Positions 1-4,444 of a stretch of 5,185 nucleotides of DNA are shown one piece after another; position 1 is the first letter of the stretch; every line of letters begins with the position of its first letter. The stretch is taken from assembly GCA_031278735.1 (NCBI GenBank), contig JAITJU010000105.1, positions 1 through 5,185 on the forward strand, written 5' to 3'. This DNA is from Zoogloeaceae bacterium. GTDB lineage: Bacteria > Pseudomonadota > Gammaproteobacteria > Burkholderiales > Rhodocyclaceae. Made by a program: the position numbers and the translations under genes. Below the pieces are notes generated by a model. That model saw nothing but the letters and a program-made list of their open reading frames with translations. It did no database searches and was not told the origin of the DNA.

Positions 1-1
1 C

Positions 2-355
2 ATCGCGCGCGAACTGCTGGCGCAATCACGACAGCATTCTCCGGACGCGCCCGCGCACATCGTCAATCTCACCCTGCTCCCCGTCAATGAAGCCGATCTC
101 ACGAGCCTGTACGACTGGCTGGGACACCGCGAAGTTTCCATTCTCTCGCGCGGCTACGGCAATTGCCGCGTCACCAGCACCCGGCTGATGAACGTATGGT
201 GGACGCAATACTTCAACAGCATGAACACGCTGATCCTCAACACGCTGGAAGTCACCTCCATGCCGGAAGCCGCGCTTGCCGCGCGCGAGGATTACGCCGA
301 CACGCTGGCGCGGCTGGCAAAGCATCTGGACGACATGGAAGCGGCGCTGGCGTGA
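2..355 (+). CDS. hupH: HupH/HyaF-family [NiFe]-hydrogenase expression/formation protein, C-terminal part (5' end outside window)
   Basis: The open frame enters from the left edge and gives 117 residues before TGA. It aligns from memory with the C-terminal half of E. coli HyaF: the ELLA start, then a VNLTLLPVNEADL stretch (HyaF has INLTQLPISEAD), a RGYGNCRVTSTRL segment (HyaF GYGESYINATGL), a short NVWW element, and a final MPEAALAAREDYADTLARL (HyaF IPELVLAAPEDLVDSAQRL). Known for the family: HupH/HyaF proteins are encoded in uptake-hydrogenase operons and assist maturation of the [NiFe]-hydrogenase (assembly of the small, Fe-S subunit) in the cytoplasm before Tat export. The matching length suggests that roughly the last 40% of a ~280-residue protein is present. 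Inferred: the rest of a hydrogenase operon lies to the left, and this may be its last gene because a hairpin and then an unrelated promoter follow. The assignment is firm at family level; hupH versus hyaF as symbol is a matter of convention. Confidence 0.85.
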   Translation: MARELLAQSRQHSPDAPAHIVNLTLLPVNEADLTSLYDWLGHREVSILSRGYGNCRVTSTRLMNVWWTQYFNSMNTLILNTLEVTSMPEAALAAREDYADTLARLAKHLDDMEAALA

Positions 356-362
356 CGACATG

Positions 363-382
363 GATCCGCCGCGCCGCGGATC
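363..382 (+). terminator. Hairpin just after hupH, possible operon end
   Basis: GATCCGC (363-369) and GCGGATC (376-382) form a perfect 7-bp stem with a 6-base loop, starting 7 bases after the hupH stop codon. The position is right for a transcription end, but no T-run follows on the + strand. It could therefore be a weak terminator, an mRNA 3'-end stabiliser, or chance in GC-rich DNA. Confidence 0.3.
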
Positions 383-502
383 GCGAGATCGCCTGCTCCG
401 TCAAAGGTCGAACGTCGGTACGGATGGCAAAAGCCGTCGGGCAAAAAGCGCAGTATGCGTACCAAGCGGGCATGGCGGCAGCATCCAGTCGACTTGATGC
501 AA

Positions 503-508
503 TATAAT
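503..508 (+). promoter_or_regulatory. -10 box (TATAAT) of the lipoprotein gene
   Basis: A perfect TATAAT lies at 503-508, in a short AT-rich patch after GC-rich DNA. A start of transcription near 515 would give a leader of about 30 bases before the ATG at 544. No good -35 hexamer is visible at the usual 16-18 bp distance (around 480-486), so the promoter may be weak or activator-dependent. The box supports ATG 544, rather than the in-frame GTG at 517, as the start of the next gene. Confidence 0.5.
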
Positions 509-543
509 TTCCGTGCGTGGATTGGAACAAGGAAAGAACAGAA

Positions 544-939
544 ATGAATCATGAATTCAAAATGACGTACAGGTTCATTCTGGCGTTGGCAATATCCAGC
601 GTCACGGCGGGATGCCTGACGGCGGCGTCGCTCATCGGCGATCAAGCCGGGGCGGACGCCATCACGGATGATTTGTTGAAGGAGCGGGCGGCGCAGAATC
701 TTGGCGTGAGCGCGCGCGCCGTCAAGATCACGAATCGCGTGGAGAAGGGCGTGGAAACCCGTTTCAACGCCACGGTGGGCGGCAAGACCCATGCGTGTTA
801 CGTGACCAGCGGGTACTCGCTTCTCTCTGGCCGCGACGTATCCGACGCGATTTGTGGCCGTGGCGCAAAGGCGACGGGCGCGAAAAAGGGGAATCAATCG
901 TGCAATGATTTGCTTCGCGCCGCGGGCAAATGCGATTAA
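544..939 (+). CDS. Small putative lipoprotein, function unknown
   Basis: The product has 131 residues. I place the start at ATG 544 because AAGGA (529-533) lies 10 bases upstream; an in-frame GTG at 517 would put an implausible charged extension before the signal peptide. Residues 1-23 form a signal peptide (short polar start, then a hydrophobic FILALAISSV core) ending in T-A-G-C, a slightly atypical lipobox with Thr rather than Leu at -3. Cys24 would then be lipidated by Lgt and cleaved by LspA, placing the protein in the cell envelope. The mature part is small and has four more cysteines (85, 104, 120, 130), which could form two disulfides in the periplasm. A segment at 44-62 looks helical, followed by alternating residues suggesting strands at 70-90. 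I do not recognise the family. Its own TATAAT box and the hairpin after hupH suggest a separate transcription unit. Confidence 0.7.
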   Translation: MNHEFKMTYRFILALAISSVTAGCLTAASLIGDQAGADAITDDLLKERAAQNLGVSARAVKITNRVEKGVETRFNATVGGKTHACYVTSGYSLLSGRDVSDAICGRGAKATGAKKGNQSCNDLLRAAGKCD

Positions 940-946
940 CCGCATT
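929..946 (+). other. Stem-loop across the lipoprotein stop codon
   Basis: AATGCG (929-934) and CGCATT (941-946) pair perfectly around a 6-base loop that contains the TAA stop (937-939). A competing partner ATGCG sits at 953-957, followed by an AT-rich ATAATAT. This may help end or stabilise the transcript, but it is short and AT-closed, so it is weak as a terminator. Confidence 0.25.
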
Positions 947-973
947 ATGACTATGCGATAATATGACAAGTAG

Positions 974-1171
974 TACCCCCCCCTATTCTCATGCCATAAA
1001 TGCGCCCGGCTGATTTTCCGGTCGGCGAAGGCGTGGCGTTTTGCCGGACTGCCGGATAAGCTGTGCGCCGAGGTCGCGGACATGCGCGACCTGGACGCGG
1101 CGGTTGACGCCATTGCCGCTGCTCACATTCCAATGCTGGTTATCTGTCTATCCGCAACAGACAAAGAATAG
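974..1171 (+). pseudogene. Orphan coding-like fragment after a C8 tract
   Basis: A frame open from 974 to TAG at 1169-1171 has no usable start codon before Met at about 1103. Its codons from about 1010 to 1130 have the GC-rich third positions of a real gene (read as RSAKAWRFAGLPDKLCAEV, then ADMRDLDAAVDAIAAAHI). A run of eight C at 976-983 lies inside the same frame. I do not recognise the protein. The likeliest reading is the remnant of a truncated gene whose 5' part has been lost; chance in GC-rich DNA is the alternative. It sits between two convergent units (the lipoprotein gene on + and fic on -), a typical place for debris. Confidence 0.3.
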
Positions 1172-1179
1172 CGTAGAAC

Positions 1180-2059
1180 TCAACGCTCAATGTTCGGCTC
1201 GGTTTTTTCAGGCTTTGGAGATTTTGAGGGCTTGGGTTTTTCTGGTTTTTTCCAGCTTTCCCGAAAATCGCCGGTTTTTCCGGCGTCCAGTTGCTTCTGG
1301 ATATGGGCGCGCGCTTGCGCCAGCGCCGCCTTCTGGCTGGCGGCGGACATTCTCGTTGAAAAATACTGCTCCGCCCGGCGCAAGACCTTGAAGGCGTCGT
1401 CCAATTCGGGGTGGGTTTTCAGGGCTTCCGGTCGGGGCTGCAACGCGAAGGCAACGGCGCGGTCAGGCCGGACGGCGTCGTTGAAGAACGCCTTCTTCGC
1501 ATCCTCCTGCCCGCGCAAGGCGAGGGCGGCTGCCTGATTCCACGCTCCCCTTCCCTTGTTCTGCTCGATTCTTCCCTGGTCAAGCGTATAATCCGGCTTG
1601 CCTGGCCAACTGGTCGATGAATACGCGCGTGGCGCGTCCATTGCCCTCGCGGAAGGGGTGCAGGCCATCCACGTCGCCGTGGAACCGGGTGATCCTGTCG
1701 ACGAAGGCAGGTTTATCCAGGCCGCGCAGATAGTCGTCTTTTTCCAAACGCCTGTGAATGTCGCTCATCCATGACGGCATGTATTCGCACAGGCAAAACA
1801 CCGAATTCTCTTTCGAGATGTTCACTGTTCGCAACTTGCCCGCCCATTCGTAGATGTCCTGGAAGATATGCCTGTGAATGGCGCACAGATGCGCCATGTT
1901 GAAATTTCCGGGAATGGGATGCTTGATCAACTGTTTCATCCGTATCCATGAAGCGGCATATTCCGCGTCATGTAACGCGCCAATGTCTTTCAACCCCAAT
2001 TTGTTTCGCAGTACCCCGCTCTCAGGGTCTATGTAGGGGTCTTCGGTCGGCGGGGACAT
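1180..2059 (-). pseudogene. fic: Fic-domain adenylyltransferase toxin, broken by a one-base frameshift
   Basis: Intact Fic toxins of this type transfer AMP from ATP to a protein target (gyrase and topoisomerase IV for VbhT-like toxins). The start is ATG 2059, overlapping the antitoxin stop as TGATG. Visible in frame one: an N-terminal DPYIDPESGVLRNKLG segment (about 8-22), an IHRHIF...IYEWAGKLR helix pair (61-77), a flap-like region near 79-93, and the complete motif HPFREGNGRATR at 134-145 with catalytic His134 and acidic Glu138. Frame one stops at 1580-1582 after 159 residues. The continuation (YTLDQGRIEQNKG and on) is in the +1 frame from 1590 to the TGA at 1180-1182. Removing one base near 1589-1591 restores a 292-residue protein, with a C-terminal helical domain and a Lys/Pro-rich tail (about 266-287). 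The break is not in a homopolymer longer than two bases. Either the gene is inactivated or the base is a sequencing error. A 159-residue product would keep the active site but lose the helices that follow it. Confidence 0.85.
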
Positions 2060-2289
2060 CAAGCAACGGCGGCGCGAGATGCGGCAGTGGCGCAATCTTT
2101 TGCTTGTGCTCGCTCGATCACAATTCGCAGGAATTCATCATCTGTGATCTTATGCTCAACGCTTTGCCGCCAGAGCTGCATGAAGGCTTCATCTGGCTCA
2201 AAGCCCTCGATCTTGACATTGGCAAGCGCGTTTTCGCATTCAAAACGCCACATGGCGTTGGAACCGGGGGTATTTGCGGGGGTGTCCAT
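2059..2289 (-). CDS. VbhA-family antitoxin of the Fic toxin
   Basis: The protein has 76 residues. ATG 2289 is preferred over GTG 2292 because a GGAG on the minus strand lies 8 bases before it. It aligns from memory with Bartonella VbhA: ENALANVKIEGFEPDE here against RNALASQRLEGLEPDP there. In class I Fic modules the antitoxin inserts an inhibitory helix with the motif [S/T]xxxE[G/N]; its glutamate blocks productive ATP binding in the Fic active site. Here the Glu28-Gly29 pair is present, but the Ser/Thr position is Asn24. The stop TGA (2061-2059) overlaps the fic ATG by one base, so the two are translationally coupled, antitoxin first, as expected for class I modules. Acidic and basic residues alternate through the C-terminal helix (about 49-64). 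The frame is intact, so the antitoxin outlives its apparently broken toxin. Confidence 0.8.
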   Translation of the reverse strand: MDTPANTPGSNAMWRFECENALANVKIEGFEPDEAFMQLWRQSVEHKITDDEFLRIVIERAQAKDCATAASRAAVA

Positions 2290-2309
2290 CACATAATCTC
2301 CATGTCGTC

Positions 2310-2315
2310 ATTATA
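2310..2315 (-). promoter_or_regulatory. -10 box (TATAAT) of the antitoxin-fic operon
   Basis: On the minus strand a perfect TATAAT lies at 2315-2310, followed by GGAG at 2300-2297 and the antitoxin ATG at 2289. The transcript start would be near 2303, giving a leader of roughly 15 bases. No clear -35 box is visible around 2333-2338. The box overlaps the TAA of the recombinase remnant, so the toxin-antitoxin pair can be transcribed on its own even though the upstream gene is dead. Confidence 0.45.
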
Positions 2316-2469
2316 GCGCGGAAGGCTGCTGGCGGCGCGTTTGCGCCTTGCGGCACGCCATCTTGACGGTGCTGGCACCGCATCCGGCAAGCTCGGCTGT
2401 ACGGGCAATGGAATGCGCCTTGCGCAGCGCAGGAATGCGCCCGCGCAGGCTTTATTTTTGCCGTCTCCT
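2311..2469 (-). pseudogene. Serine recombinase (resolvase family) C-terminal remnant with helix-turn-helix
   Basis: On the minus strand the frame reads RRRQK, a TAA stop (2454-2452), then 46 residues ending at TAA 2313-2311. These include SLRGRIPALRKAHSIARTAE and LAGCGASTVKMACRKAQ. An RRRQ...GR link followed by a HSIARTAELAGCGASTVK helix-turn-helix matches the C-terminal DNA-binding end of resolvase/invertase-type recombinases (related proteins end with segments like HSIAKTAELAGCSVSQVKR). The catalytic core is absent, there is no start codon, and one internal stop interrupts it. The N-terminus of the same kind of protein lies ~0.7 kb upstream on the same strand (3295-3161), so the two are probably halves of one gene. 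The call rests on remembered family patterns, not a search. Confidence 0.55.
2410..2441. repeat. 10-bp direct repeat, 22-bp period, in the recombinase remnant
   Basis: GGAATGCGCC occurs at 2410-2419 and again at 2432-2441, a period of 22 bp, with similar flanks (TTGCGCAG and CGCGCAGG). It falls in the segment coding for GRIPALRKAHS. A small local duplication in a decaying gene is the simplest reading. Confidence 0.4.
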
Positions 2470-2998
2470 ACCGAGAGTGTACCCGTTTGGGATGTGGGGC
2501 GAAGCAGCGGGGGATGGCGCCGTCTACCTGCCAATCCGCGTAGGGGAAGGTCATGATGACGCCGTCGCAGACGGCGCCGTCCCGATAGACGACGACCGTT
2601 CCATGCGGGTCCGTTCCATTCGGGTAATTGACGGCTTTTTCATCCCGGGAGGAAAGCTGCTTGCCATTTACCAGAACGCCTTCTTCCGTAACCTTGAAGC
2701 GTGTGGAACGAATCGAGAAGCTGCCCGTCTCCAGAATACGAACGCCATGATCACCCAGTAAATGACTCTTCGTGTATTCGTGCTTCATGGGACGGGCAAA
2801 CCGGATGGACTTTGGGGTAGCCCGTTCGACGATGACGATGGTTCCCAGAGGGCGATTGTTGATGACGAACTCGATGCGCAAGGTCTTCGGCCAGCTACAA
2901 TTCCTGAGCCAGCCATAGTAACCGCGCTCCCGCGCCTGCCCACTCGCGCCACCAAGCGCCAGCAGAGCGCACAACAGGAAAAGACAGATCTTTTTCAT
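2468..2998 (-). CDS. Small secreted (periplasmic) protein of unknown function
   Basis: The protein has 176 residues. ATG 2998 is chosen because it gives a textbook signal peptide (MKK, then a leucine-rich ICLFLLCALLALGG core) with cleavage likely after residue 20 or 22 (ASG-QA-RE). An in-frame TTG at 3013 would add only five residues. No strong ribosome binding site is visible before either. The mature part has three cysteines (34, 144, 165) and a mix of strand-like stretches (IEFVINNRPLGTIVIVE at 42-58; STRFKVTEEGVLVNGK near 98-113; GTVVVYRDGAV at 133-143), suggesting a small beta-rich fold. There is no lipobox, no further membrane segment and no motif I know. The gene lies exactly between the two pieces of a broken recombinase gene, on the same strand, with a structured repeat just upstream. 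It may therefore be cargo of, or an insertion into, a former mobile element. Confidence 0.7.
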   Translation of the reverse strand: MKKICLFLLCALLALGGASGQARERGYYGWLRNCSWPKTLRIEFVINNRPLGTIVIVERATPKSIRFARPMKHEYTKSHLLGDHGVRILETGSFSIRSTRFKVTEEGVLVNGKQLSSRDEKAVNYPNGTDPHGTVVVYRDGAVCDGVIMTFPYADWQVDGAIPRCFAPHPKRVHSR

Positions 2999-3029
2999 GG
3001 TTTCAGCAAACAAGCCTGAAATCGCCTCG

Positions 3030-3131
3030 CATGGGGCAATTCCAGGGATTCAAACCTGCGGCGCGAAGCGCCGGATTTGGCCAGAAGCCTTGAAATGATG
3101 GATGACGGCTTCAAACCGAATCCGCCCCATG
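3030..3131. repeat. 102-bp inverted-repeat element with two internal hairpins
   Basis: Terminal inverted repeats CATGGGGC (3030-3037) and GCCCCATG (3124-3131) are perfect. An inner pair, GGATTC (3046-3051) and GAATCC (3118-3123), continues the stem after an 8-base bulge on the left side. Inside lie two more hairpins: CGGCGC-GAA-GCGCCG (3059-3073) and GAAGCC...GGCTTC (3084-3089 with 3107-3112). Together they make a three-way-junction shape on either strand. There is no coding frame of note. It fills most of the space between the recombinase N-terminus and the secreted-protein gene. It could be a small non-autonomous mobile repeat, a recombination site, or a structured leader of the secreted-protein transcript. 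Confidence 0.5.
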
Positions 3132-3160
3132 ATACCGCAATCCAAGGCTACACTTGCTGT

Positions 3161-3295
3161 TCATGCAGGAGATAGGCGCATGAGCATGTCCGCCCGCGCG
3201 TCCGCGCGCACCTTCGCCTCCGCGATGATTCCCTCCTGGCGTTTCAAGTCCTGCGCGTCCGTGCTGACGCGCAGATAGACGCGGGCAATGTTCAT
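3161..3295 (-). pseudogene. Serine recombinase (resolvase family) N-terminal fragment
   Basis: ATG 3295 opens a 44-residue frame. Its first 28 residues, MNIARVYLRVSTDAQDLKRQ followed by EGIIAEAK, are the unmistakable start of a resolvase/invertase-type serine recombinase: strand one with the YLRVST motif carrying the catalytic Ser11, then the DxQDLxRQ helix. Intact members are about 180-300 residues. After EAK the sequence jumps to RADARADMLMRLSPA and stops. The ARAD-LMRL part resembles the ASGARADRPELLRMI region normally found ~20 residues further on, so an internal deletion is likely. Everything with the remaining catalytic arginines is missing. The ATG overlaps the stop of the upstream 50-aa ORF (ATGA). 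The C-terminal helix-turn-helix counterpart lies at 2469-2311. Confidence 0.75.
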
Positions 3296-3444
3296 GCTTC
3301 TACGCTTTCGGCTTTCGTTCCCTGACCGTTCATCAGCTCGTTCATCAGCTCTCGCAGGCTGCTGCTGTTGCCTCGTTCGGCGCCCAGTCGCGCCAGGAAC
3401 CCACGAATCACGACGGCGGGATGAAGGAAGAGGAAGCGCGACAT
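3292..3444 (-). CDS. Short 50-residue ORF coupled to the recombinase, function unknown
   Basis: ATG 3444 to TGA 3294-3292 encodes MSRFLFLHPAVVIRGFLARL, then a Ser-rich link and an acidic RELMNELMN helix ending TKAESVEA. The stop overlaps the recombinase start as ATGA, the usual sign of coupled translation. A perfect 12-bp tandem duplication (3328-3351) encodes ELMN twice. The frame has no start upstream of ATG 3444, because an in-frame stop lies just before it, and no clear ribosome binding site is visible. The amphipathic helices would fit a small DNA-binding or partner protein, but no family is recognised. It begins 43 bases after the ylqF stop. It may be a genuine small gene of the old mobile element or the tail of a truncated one. 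Confidence 0.4.
   Translation of the reverse strand: MSRFLFLHPAVVIRGFLARLGAERGNSSSLRELMNELMNGQGTKAESVEA
3327..3351. repeat. 12-bp tandem duplication
   Basis: GTTCATCAGCTC is repeated twice without a gap at 3328-3351, with the period extending one base left to 3327. It keeps the reading frame of the small minus-strand ORF, duplicating four residues, as slipped-strand duplication would. Confidence 0.8.
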
Positions 3445-3448
3445 GCAA

Positions 3449-3483
3449 CGTGTGCGTCAACGGATACTGTGCGTTGATACACG
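3449..3483. promoter_or_regulatory. Dyad between ylqF and the recombinase operon
   Basis: TCAACG (3457-3462) and CGTTGA (3472-3477) are perfect inverted repeats around 9 bases. The stem continues as CGTGT (3449-3453) with ACACG (3479-3483) after a small asymmetric bulge. It occupies almost the whole gap between the ylqF stop (3487) and the 50-aa ORF start (3444). There is no T-run after it on the minus strand, so a simple terminator is not obvious. A recombinase binding site, an operator, or an attenuator for the downstream ORFs are alternatives. Confidence 0.35.
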
Positions 3484-3486
3484 CCG

Positions 3487-4341
3487 TCAAGCCCTGTCTT
3501 CCGGGCGTTCCAGGCTGACGCGCCCCAACGCGCCGCCGCGATAGTCGGCAAGCAGGACGAGCGCGGCTTTTTCGCGGTCGAATCCTCCCTTGCCGCGACA
3601 GCCGCGCCGCGCCGCGATGGCTTCCAGCAGACTGACGCCATCCATGTTCTCCGGATTGCAGTGATAACGGGCGGCCAGGAGCGGAGCGTAACGGGGAAGG
3701 AGAATGTTTTCCGCGAGAAACAGCGCGACCGCTTCGGTCGGAACGGCATTGACGCCGATGGCGTGACTGGCGGCCAGCATGTAGCCGTCGGCCTCGCGCT
3801 CGATTTTCGGCCACATCAGGCCGGGCGTATCGGTAAGCGTCATGCCGCGCCCCAAATTCAGCGTTTGCTGGGATTTGGTGATCGCCGGCTCATCGCCCAC
3901 CGCCGCCACCCGTTTTTTCAGCAGCGCGTTCATCAGCGTGGACTTGCCGACATTGGGAATGCCCATGATCATCATGCGCAAGGGCTTTGCCAATTCATCG
4001 CGGTGCGGCGCGATCTGGCGGCAAAGAGCGGGAATGCGCGCCGCGTCGCCCGCCTTCTTGCAGGAAATCGCGACCGCCTTCGCGGGATGCCGCGCCGCCT
4101 CCGCCCGCGCGCGATAAAATTCCAGCCAGTCGCTCGTCACCGCCGGATCAGCCAAATCCGCCTTGTTCAACACCTTGAGACAGGGACGCTGACGAAATTC
4201 CCGCAAGGCGCGAATCATGGGGTTGCAACTGGCCTCCGGCAAACGGGCGTCCAGCACCTCGATGACCACATCCACCCGCGCCAGGGTTTCCGCCGCCTTT
4301 TTGCGGGCAGTCGTCATATGTCCGGGAAACCACTGAATCAT
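3487..4341 (-). CDS. ylqF: Ribosome biogenesis GTPase YlqF (RbgA)
   Basis: A circularly permuted GTPase of 284 residues, a normal length for the family. YlqF/RbgA binds the late 50S ribosomal precursor in the cytoplasm and uses GTP to drive its final maturation. The N-terminus carries the family signature WFPGHM (4-9) and VVIEVLDARLP (25-35). The G motifs follow in permuted order: G4 NKAD (59-62), G5 around SCKK (93-96), G1/P-loop GIPNVGKST (127-135), G2 around Thr155 in AITKSQQ, and G3 DTPG (171-174). The C-terminal RNA-binding helical part ends with the typical GGFDREKAALVLLADYRGG and LGRVSLERP. ATG 4341 is fixed by the conserved MIQWFPGHM start, with a GAGG about 10 bases upstream on the minus strand. 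It overlaps the stop of a 21-codon leader ORF. The only oddity is SCKK where many members have a SAK-like G5. The gene looks intact and functional. Confidence 0.95.
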   Translation of the reverse strand: MIQWFPGHMTTARKKAAETLARVDVVIEVLDARLPEASCNPMIRALREFRQRPCLKVLNKADLADPAVTSDWLEFYRARAEAARHPAKAVAISCKKAGDAARIPALCRQIAPHRDELAKPLRMMIMGIPNVGKSTLMNALLKKRVAAVGDEPAITKSQQTLNLGRGMTLTDTPGLMWPKIEREADGYMLAASHAIGVNAVPTEAVALFLAENILLPRYAPLLAARYHCNPENMDGVSLLEAIAARRGCRGKGGFDREKAALVLLADYRGGALGRVSLERPEDRA

Positions 4342-4403
4342 GCGCCCATGACCTCGCTCGCCGCGCCAATGCGGGCGTATTCGCTCCGTTCGCCGCGTTT
4401 CAT
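4338..4403 (-). CDS. 21-residue leader ORF overlapping the ylqF start
   Basis: ATG 4403 reads MKRGERSEYARIGAASEVMG-A and stops at TGA 4340-4338, which overlaps the ylqF ATG (ATGA). Codons are GC-rich at third positions. There is no clear ribosome binding site before it. It could be a real leader peptide whose translation feeds ribosomes onto ylqF, the relic of a longer upstream gene, or chance. I lean to a translated leader only weakly. Confidence 0.25.
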   Translation of the reverse strand: MKRGERSEYARIGAASEVMGA

Positions 4404-4407
4404 GATA

Positions 4408-4424
4408 TTGTCAAGTCAAGACAA
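4408..4424. promoter_or_regulatory. Dyad TTGTC-7-GACAA in the ylqF leader
   Basis: TTGTC (4408-4412) and GACAA (4420-4424) are inverted repeats around a 7-base centre that itself contains a TCAAG direct repeat. The site lies just downstream of the likely ylqF transcription start on the minus strand, a place suited to a repressor or to an RNA hairpin in the leader. Confidence 0.3.
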
Positions 4425-4435
4425 GGAAGGGTGTC

Positions 4436-4444
4436 ATTCTAGCA
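4436..4444 (-). promoter_or_regulatory. Extended -10 promoter of ylqF
   Basis: On the minus strand TGC-TAGAAT (4444-4436) fits the extended -10 pattern TGnTAnAAT. The matching -35 region (about 4459-4464) is poor, which is common for extended -10 promoters. Transcription would start near 4429, leaving a leader of nearly 90 bases that holds the dyad and the 21-codon ORF before ylqF. Confidence 0.4.

Noticed and set aside
292..1113. 273-residue minus-strand frame under the hupH end and lipoprotein gene
   Set aside because: It is antisense to a recognisable hupH end and a lipoprotein with signal peptide; its composition is typical of a GC-rich shadow.
1143..1163. TGTCT/AGACA hairpin as the fic terminator
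   Set aside because: Only 5 bp, with competing pairings and no T-run on the minus strand.
1580..1590. Programmed +1 frameshift like that of RF2 at the fic break
   Set aside because: The UGA-C stop context fits, but slipping from GCU to CUU gives poor re-pairing, there is no upstream Shine-Dalgarno-like sequence at the right distance, and homology places the break before the TAC-GCT codons. A mutation is simpler.
3030..3131. Resemblance to a class II or selenocysteine tRNA on the minus strand (GCAGGTTTGAATCC after a long hairpin, GGGGC/GCCCC ends, ~95 bases)
   Set aside because: The T-loop would have 8 bases and lacks the invariant C, the acceptor stem does not extend to 7-8 bp, and no clean anticodon arm can be drawn.
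3296..3814. Long minus-strand frame reading into the recombinase start from upstream
   Set aside because: It overlaps ylqF antisense-free in another frame, is Arg/Ser-rich, and the recombinase has its own conserved ATG at 3295.
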